From Arcuatula senhousia (Eukaryota > Mollusca > Bivalvia > Mytilida > Mytilidae), in contig OZ020305.1 in the NCBI GenBank assembly GCA_963971305.1, positions 48,341,080-48,405,079 on the forward strand: 64,000 nt of DNA, in the 5' to 3' direction. This document shows positions 58,353-64,000 of this stretch, in pieces (position 1 is the stretch's first letter; every line of letters starts with the position of its first letter). The notes beneath the pieces are model-generated. The model did no database searches. It saw nothing but the letters and a program-made list of their open reading frames with translations, and was not told where the DNA came from. Both the position numbers and the translations under genes were made by a program.

Positions 58353-59984
58353 TAAATGTAAAAACGGCTTGCCATACATATTCCATATTCTTTCGTTTTT
58401 AATATATAAACAAACATAGTTTGATCTTAGTCATAATTTCTTTTCACGTTCGGCATTTTTGGTTTTATTGTTATATTACGCTCTTTACATTCGTAAAGTG
58501 TTCGGAATTTTCAATTTGGATTTTTTGGTAGAGTGCCTTTGCACGATGAACCTAAGGCAGTCTTGGTTGATAGACTGTCTAATATTGGTATCCTTGAAAA
58601 TAGTGGCAGGTAACAGCATAGTTTTCGGTCAAAGGTCATGATCATCTAGAGAATACCGTTCGGGGTAGATCGAGACTTGAGCCAAGTATCTGCCACAAAT
58701 AGTTATCATGTTCCAAGCGTTTTTATCATGTTTTAGGGACCTTTATATAAAGTCTTATAAGGCTACGTTGTGAAAATAACTGGCCACGGGTGAAACTAGT
58801 ACTGATTGTGACGGCAGCCGTCACAGATGTTCCCCAAACGAACAAGATGTACCTTAAAGTTGCCAAAATACTGCCTTTTTCAGTTTTATAGAATGTGCGA
58901 ATGATGTAAAAATATAGAATATATATGTATAATGTTCATGACATTGTCAATGATGTGTTTAAACATACCATCTTGGATAAATTTTGGCACCCATCTTGGA
59001 TTTAGAAATTTCACGTTTTTGCATTTGAGGGAAAAACTATAAATATCTCTTTAGAACTTTTTAAATATTTTTGTAGTACTTATCAAGCTCTATAACACCA
59101 CGAAGTTTCAAGGTGCTCATCACTTGTGTTACTGAGATAATAACAATGTCCTATATAATGAACTTTTGCTATTTATTGAAAAAAAGCGGCCATTTAAAAC
59201 ATTTCGAAGTCCTTATGGACACCTCTGATGTGGAGCATTACTAGCAACATCAAAATCTACCAGAATATTAATTTTTATCAAAATCCAAGCACTTTTAAAT
59301 TTTGGCGGCCATCTTGGATTTTGAAATTTCACATTTTTGCATTTTGCGGAAAAACCGTAAATATCGCTTCAAATTTATTTTAGATATTTTTGTAGTACTC
59401 ATCAAGCTCTATAATCCTACTGAATTTCAAGGTCCTGACCACCTAGGTTACCGAGATATAGCAATGTCCTATATAATGAACTTTTGCTATTTGTTAAAAA
59501 AAACGGGCATTTAAAAAATTTCGAAGTCCTTATGGACACCTCTGATGTACAGCATTACTCGCAACATCAAAATCTACCAGAATATTAATTTTCATCAAAA
59601 TCCAAGCACTTTTAAATTTTGGCGGCCATCTTGGATTTTGAAATTTCACATTTTCGCATTTTGCGGAAAAACCGTAAATATCGCTTCAAAATTTTTTTTG
59701 ATATTTTTGTAGTACTCATCAAGCTCTATAATCCTACCGAGTTTCAAGGTCCTGACCACCTAGGTTACCGAGATATAGCAATGTCCTATATAATGAACTT
59801 TCGCTGTTTACTCGGAAACGGTGGCCATTTTGAAAATTCCGAAAACGTTGTGCACACCTCTGATATGTGCCCTATCGCTATGGAAAGTTTCACAAAGCTC
59901 AGTCTTCACATCTCTTCGGCTATACCCGGACAAGCGTTTTTTAGAGTGCGGAAGAAGAAGAAGAAGAATAACAAGAAATAGCAG

Positions 59985-60910
59985 ATGTCACTCCACTTTG
60001 TGTGTAAAGTTTATTAAGTTCATGTTAAAAGCTCATTGAATTATCATGTCATCATGACATTTACCTTTGTTCAAGCAAAATTTTTCACAATCATCCAAAT
60101 GATAGATATATAAATAGAAATTACTCAATGAAAGGTCTATAAATAGAAATTACTGCAGCAGAATGACACATGTTGACAGAAAATCAATACAAACTTGTCA
60201 TGTTAATAGTTTTATAAGCTCTTCATGTCATCATGACCTTTACCTTTGTCCTAACAAAATTGTCCATGAGTCATCCTAATGATGTTTATAAATTGCAATA
60301 TGTCACCATGACCTTTATCTTTGTCCTATCAAAATTTTCCATGAGTCATCATAATGATGTTTATAAATAGAAATGATGCTAGCAGGTCAGGAATCTTGAC
60401 AGAAAATCAATACAAACTTGGCAAGATGCCAGTCAATGTTAAACCTATGGGGAAAACAGAAAATCTTTAACTGGCAATAATTTTAAAATGCCTGCTTCAA
60501 TCAACTAAAAAAAAAATTTGATAAAAATTTAAATTATAGTCTAAGCATACTTTAAATTTTGAAACATTTAATCAAGTGGTTTTCTCAAAAAGCTTTGGAC
60601 AAAACTCATTTACCTGTAGCAGACGACGCATGTTAACTGAGAAAATCAATACCAACTTGGCTTTCTGCCAGCCAATGTTAAACCTATGGGAATTTTAAAA
60701 TTTTAAAATCGCTTTAATTTAAAAATGGCTGCTTTAATTGAAAAAAAAATTAATTTTGGTACAACTTCATATTCAAGTCTAAGTACATTAAAAATTTCAA
60801 GTCTTTTGATCCAGTAGTTTTCTCAAAATCGTTCGGACAAAATTCATTGGAATAATAATAAGAAGAAACGTAGAATAACAACATGTCACATCCACTATGT
60901 GGAGTGACAT
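59985..60910 (+). mobile_element. Family F element, copy 1
   Basis: Ends ATGTCACTCCAC and GTGGAGTGACAT. The interior has repeated GTCATCATGACCTTTACCTT, GACAGAAAATCAATAC and TGCCAGYCAATGTTAAACC phrases, with AATAATAATAAGAAG before the tail. Identical to copy 2. Confidence 0.85.
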
Positions 60911-60944
60911 AACTAGATGTAAATGCCATTTCAAGAAATAGCAG

Positions 60945-61870
60945 ATGTCACTCCACTTTGTGTGTAAAGTTTATTAAGTTCATGTTAAAAGCTCATTGAA
61001 TTATCATGTCATCATGACATTTACCTTTGTTCAAGCAAAATTTTTCACAATCATCCAAATGATAGATATATAAATAGAAATTACTCAATGAAAGGTCTAT
61101 AAATAGAAATTACTGCAGCAGAATGACACATGTTGACAGAAAATCAATACAAACTTGTCATGTTAATAGTTTTATAAGCTCTTCATGTCATCATGACCTT
61201 TACCTTTGTCCTAACAAAATTGTCCATGAGTCATCCTAATGATGTTTATAAATTGCAATATGTCACCATGACCTTTATCTTTGTCCTATCAAAATTTTCC
61301 ATGAGTCATCATAATGATGTTTATAAATAGAAATGATGCTAGCAGGTCAGGAATCTTGACAGAAAATCAATACAAACTTGGCAAGATGCCAGTCAATGTT
61401 AAACCTATGGGGAAAACAGAAAATCTTTAACTGGCAATAATTTTAAAATGCCTGCTTCAATCAACTAAAAAAAAAATTTGATAAAAATTTAAATTATAGT
61501 CTAAGCATACTTTAAATTTTGAAACATTTAATCAAGTGGTTTTCTCAAAAAGCTTTGGACAAAACTCATTTACCTGTAGCAGACGACGCATGTTAACTGA
61601 GAAAATCAATACCAACTTGGCTTTCTGCCAGCCAATGTTAAACCTATGGGAATTTTAAAATTTTAAAATCGCTTTAATTTAAAAATGGCTGCTTTAATTG
61701 AAAAAAAAATTAATTTTGGTACAACTTCATATTCAAGTCTAAGTACATTAAAAATTTCAAGTCTTTTGATCCAGTAGTTTTCTCAAAATCGTTCGGACAA
61801 AATTCATTGGAATAATAATAAGAAGAAACGTAGAATAACAACATGTCACATCCACTATGTGGAGTGACAT
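60945..61870 (+). mobile_element. Family F element, copy 2 (identical to copy 1)
   Basis: Line-by-line comparison shows no difference from copy 1 at a fixed offset of 960 bp from 59972/60932 to 60912/61872 (941 bp). A short spacer ACTAGATGTAAATGCCATTT separates the copies. Confidence 0.9.
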
Positions 61871-61922
61871 AATAATAATAAGAATAATAACTAGATTTAA
61901 ATGCCATTTCAAGAAATAGCAG

Positions 61923-63026
61923 ATGTCACTCCACTTTGTGTGTGAAGTTTATTAAGTACATGTTATAAGCTCTTTGAATAACGATATGTCATCATGACCT
62001 TTACCTATGTTCAAGCAAAAATTTTCCATGAGTCATCATTATGATAGATTTATAAATAGGAATTACTCAATTAATGGTATATTAATAGAAATTACTGCAG
62101 CAGGATGACACATGTTGACAGAAAATCAATACAAACTTGTCATATTTAACCTAAGGGACTTTAAAAGTTTTATAAGCTCTTCAATGGATTATATTATGTC
62201 ATCATGACCTTTACCTAAATAGAAATTACTGCATGTTGACAGAAAATCAATACAAACTTGTCTTTATAAATTACAATATGTCATCATGACCTTTACCTTT
62301 GTATTACTCAATGATAAGTTTATTAATAGAAATAATTGTATCAGGATGACACATGTTGACAGAAAATCAATACAAACCTAGCATGTTTTCAGTCAATTTT
62401 AAACCTTTCAATAAACCTACAATATGTCATCATGACCTTAACCTTTGTGTTAACAAAATTTTCCATGATATGTTTATAAATAGATATGATGCTATCTTGA
62501 CAGAAAATCAATACTAACTTGGCATTTTGCCAGTCAATGTTAATCCTATGGGGAAAACAGAAAATCTTTAATTGGCGATAATTTGAAAATGCCTGCTTCG
62601 ATCAACTTAAAAAAAAAAATTGATAAAACTTTAAATTATAGTCTAAGCATACTTAAAATTTCAAAACATTTAATCAAGTGGTTTTCTTAAAAAGCTTTGG
62701 ACAAAACTCATTATTTACCTGTAGCAGACGACGCATGTTAACTGAGAAAATCAATACCAACTTGGCTTTCTGCCAGCCAATGTTAAACCTATGGGAATTT
62801 TAAAATTTTAAAATCGATATAATTTAAAAATGGCTGCTTTGATTTTGAAAAAAAAGTTTCAGGAATGAATTCAAACTAAAGTCTACGTGCATTTAAAATT
62901 TCAAGTCTTTTGGTCCGGTAGTTTTTTCAAAAACGCTCGGACAAAATTCATTGGAATAATAATAATAATAATAATAAGAAGAAACGTAGAATAACAACAT
63001 GTCACATCCACGATGTGGAGTGACAT
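61923..63026 (+). mobile_element. Family F element, copy 3 (diverged)
   Basis: Same ends (ATGTCACTCCAC and GTGGAGTGACAT) and the same interior phrases in the same order, but with many substitutions and extra GACAGAAAATCAATAC units. Preceded by the same AAATGCCATTTCAAG spacer as copy 2. Confidence 0.8.
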
Positions 63027-63097
63027 AATAAGAATAATAAGAAACGGAGTAAAAACAATATGTTCCCACACTTCGTTTGGGGAACATAATTATATTA

Positions 63098-63240
63098 TAG
63101 GGACGGGGTGCGGGGAGAAACTTCAAAGGGGGCGGGGAGCGGTGAGATAGGGGGCGGTGAGCGGGGAGATAGGGGGCGGGGAACGGGGGGAAAGGAGGCG
63201 GGGAGCGGGGATTCAATACCCCCCTTTCCACCCCCCCTTA
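63098..63240. repeat. G-rich array
   Basis: GGCGGGGAGCGG-type units repeated about six times, ending CCCCCCTTTCCACCCCCCCT, the inverse of the start of 53566-53705. Strong G-quadruplex potential. Confidence 0.7.
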
Positions 63241-63338
63241 GAGGACTTCATTCTAAAAACCGAAAGTATAAAATAACAGTGCATTTCATTGGTCGACATC
63301 ATCGATCAATATCAGTACCGGTGGTTATTATTGGATAA

Positions 63339-63600
63339 TTGAGCAGTGTGAGATCGCTGCACGTGCTCGCATCTCAACCTGGTCATCTCACACTGAAAAG
63401 AGTCATTTACGGAAGAAGAATATATTCAACAGCCACTGAATTCATGAAATGCAGGGACAATGACAATGTGACAGGATATCAGTATCTTGAACAAAAAGAA
63501 AGCAAATACAGATTGTTGAGATGTGCATGGAATGAAGGAATGTTTCTGAAAGGAACAAAAGTTTTTATACGATCCAAAAAAATTGCGGACATATAATGGT
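63339..63600 (+). other. Unrecognised open frame
   Basis: An 85-codon frame from the ATG at 63339 includes RRIYSTATEFMKCRDNDNVT and ends RSKKIADI. I recognise no domain. Its last part overlaps the inverted family K copy, so it may be chance or an old repeat fragment. No splice partner was identified. Confidence 0.2.
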
Positions 63601-63875
63601 ATGATGCTGTCGTCGTCTGCTTTGTCTGTTAATTTTAGTGTTCCCCACAATAACTTTAGTTCTAGCTATCTGATTGATAAGATTGGTCCACAGGCCGGAC
63701 AACTTATTATTGAAAAATTTTGTATAAACTACATTGGCTTGTTGTTGCCATTTCTACTGGCCCTCAAGCATTTTCACTAGCCATGGCTTGGGGCCTGTGG
63801 CCAATTTCGAAGACTGTTTAGAAATTAGGGGCCAAAAATCTATCCACATTGGGCCTAAAAGGTACAGGGTTCCAG
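63567..63875 (-). repeat. Family K copy, inverted
   Basis: Read on the minus strand it carries GGCCCAATGTGGATAGA, a CAGACGACGACAGCATCATA stretch, and CCGCAATTTTTTTGGATCGT, the same order as in 41467-42140. Truncated at its 5' side. Confidence 0.65.
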
Positions 63876-64000
63876 TGGTTTCCTTTGAAGGCGGTAAAAG
63901 GCTAAATACCTTCTACCTTAGGGGTGAAACGATACACCAACCCCACGATAGGATACATACCGTAGATTTCTTTTTTGAAACTATTACTTTCGATTCGATA

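Larger units (their letters stand above)
58827..63087 (+). mobile_element. Family E tail-hairpin element, interrupted
   Basis: The start ATGTTCCCCAAACGAA is matched by the 3' end TTCGTTTGGGGAACAT. Internal units of about 317 bp start GGCGGCCATCTTGGATTT (near 58985, 59303, 59623), with CCGTAAATATCGCTTCAAA and ACCTAGGTTACCGAGATATA in the better-preserved ones. The AAG/AAT tail is split at about 59972-63026 by family F elements; the rest of the tail (GAAACGGAGTAAAAACAATA) resumes after them. Confidence 0.75.

Noticed and set aside
56005..58386. Frames rich in RYLINFIRYLI
   Set aside because: They are translations of the GATATC palindrome array.
59302..59981. Frames starting MAAILDFEISHF
   Set aside because: They are translations of the 317-bp family E units; the repeated peptide reflects the DNA repeat, and no homologue is known to me.
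62893..63338. Proline-rich and glycine-rich frames on opposite strands
   Set aside because: They are readings of the G-rich array.

Overview
This is animal nuclear DNA, most likely from a bivalve mollusc and probably a mytilid mussel. The basis is AT-rich sequence, small exons (15-343 nt) with GT-AG boundaries in kilobase introns, and dense interspersed repeats with internal tandem units and GACGAC-type microsatellites. The species call is inference. No prokaryotic genes, CRISPR arrays, rRNA or tRNA genes were found.

Two conserved genes were reconstructed exon by exon, both on the minus strand. (1) TRIP4 (activating signal cointegrator 1, ASC-1) is complete: 12 exons from the ATG at 23184-23186 to the stop at 4835-4837, 1683 nt, 560 aa, with every intron phase matching. 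(2) A casein kinase 1 gamma gene (CSNK1G family) is present from the glycine-loop/VAIK boundary to its stop: 12 exons between 51599 and 30582, 396 residues, ending in a Cys-Cys plus basic tail typical of membrane-anchored CK1 gamma. Its N-terminal exon(s) were not found up to 64000. As I recall it, TRIP4 and CSNK1G1 are also close neighbours on human chromosome 15, so this may be old linkage.

Layout: 1-3960 repeats (two hAT-like/composite elements); 3960-23190 TRIP4 with its inferred 3' UTR; 23190-27270 intergenic repeats; 27270-30581 probable long CSNK1G 3' UTR, free of the repeat families; 30582-51599 CSNK1G; 51600-64000 upstream intron or flank made largely of repeats, including a GATATC palindrome array split by a hAT-like element, nested tail-hairpin elements, a perfect 941-bp tandem duplication and G-rich arrays.

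The most unusual signal is in TRIP4. The end of the exon encoding the start of the ASCH domain, together with its 5' splice site, is repeated as 14 tandem 58-bp units (9711-10521). The exon is therefore followed by 13 extra copies of its own splice donor. Using any of these would add an immediate in-frame stop.

The repeats fall into several families with one architecture: short complementary ends, internal ~155-175 bp (or ~317 bp) tandem units, a GAC-rich or AAG/AAT-rich microsatellite, and usually a hairpin at the 3' tail. This resembles non-autonomous Helentron/pearl/MgE-type elements of bivalves. Family names A-K used here are mine.
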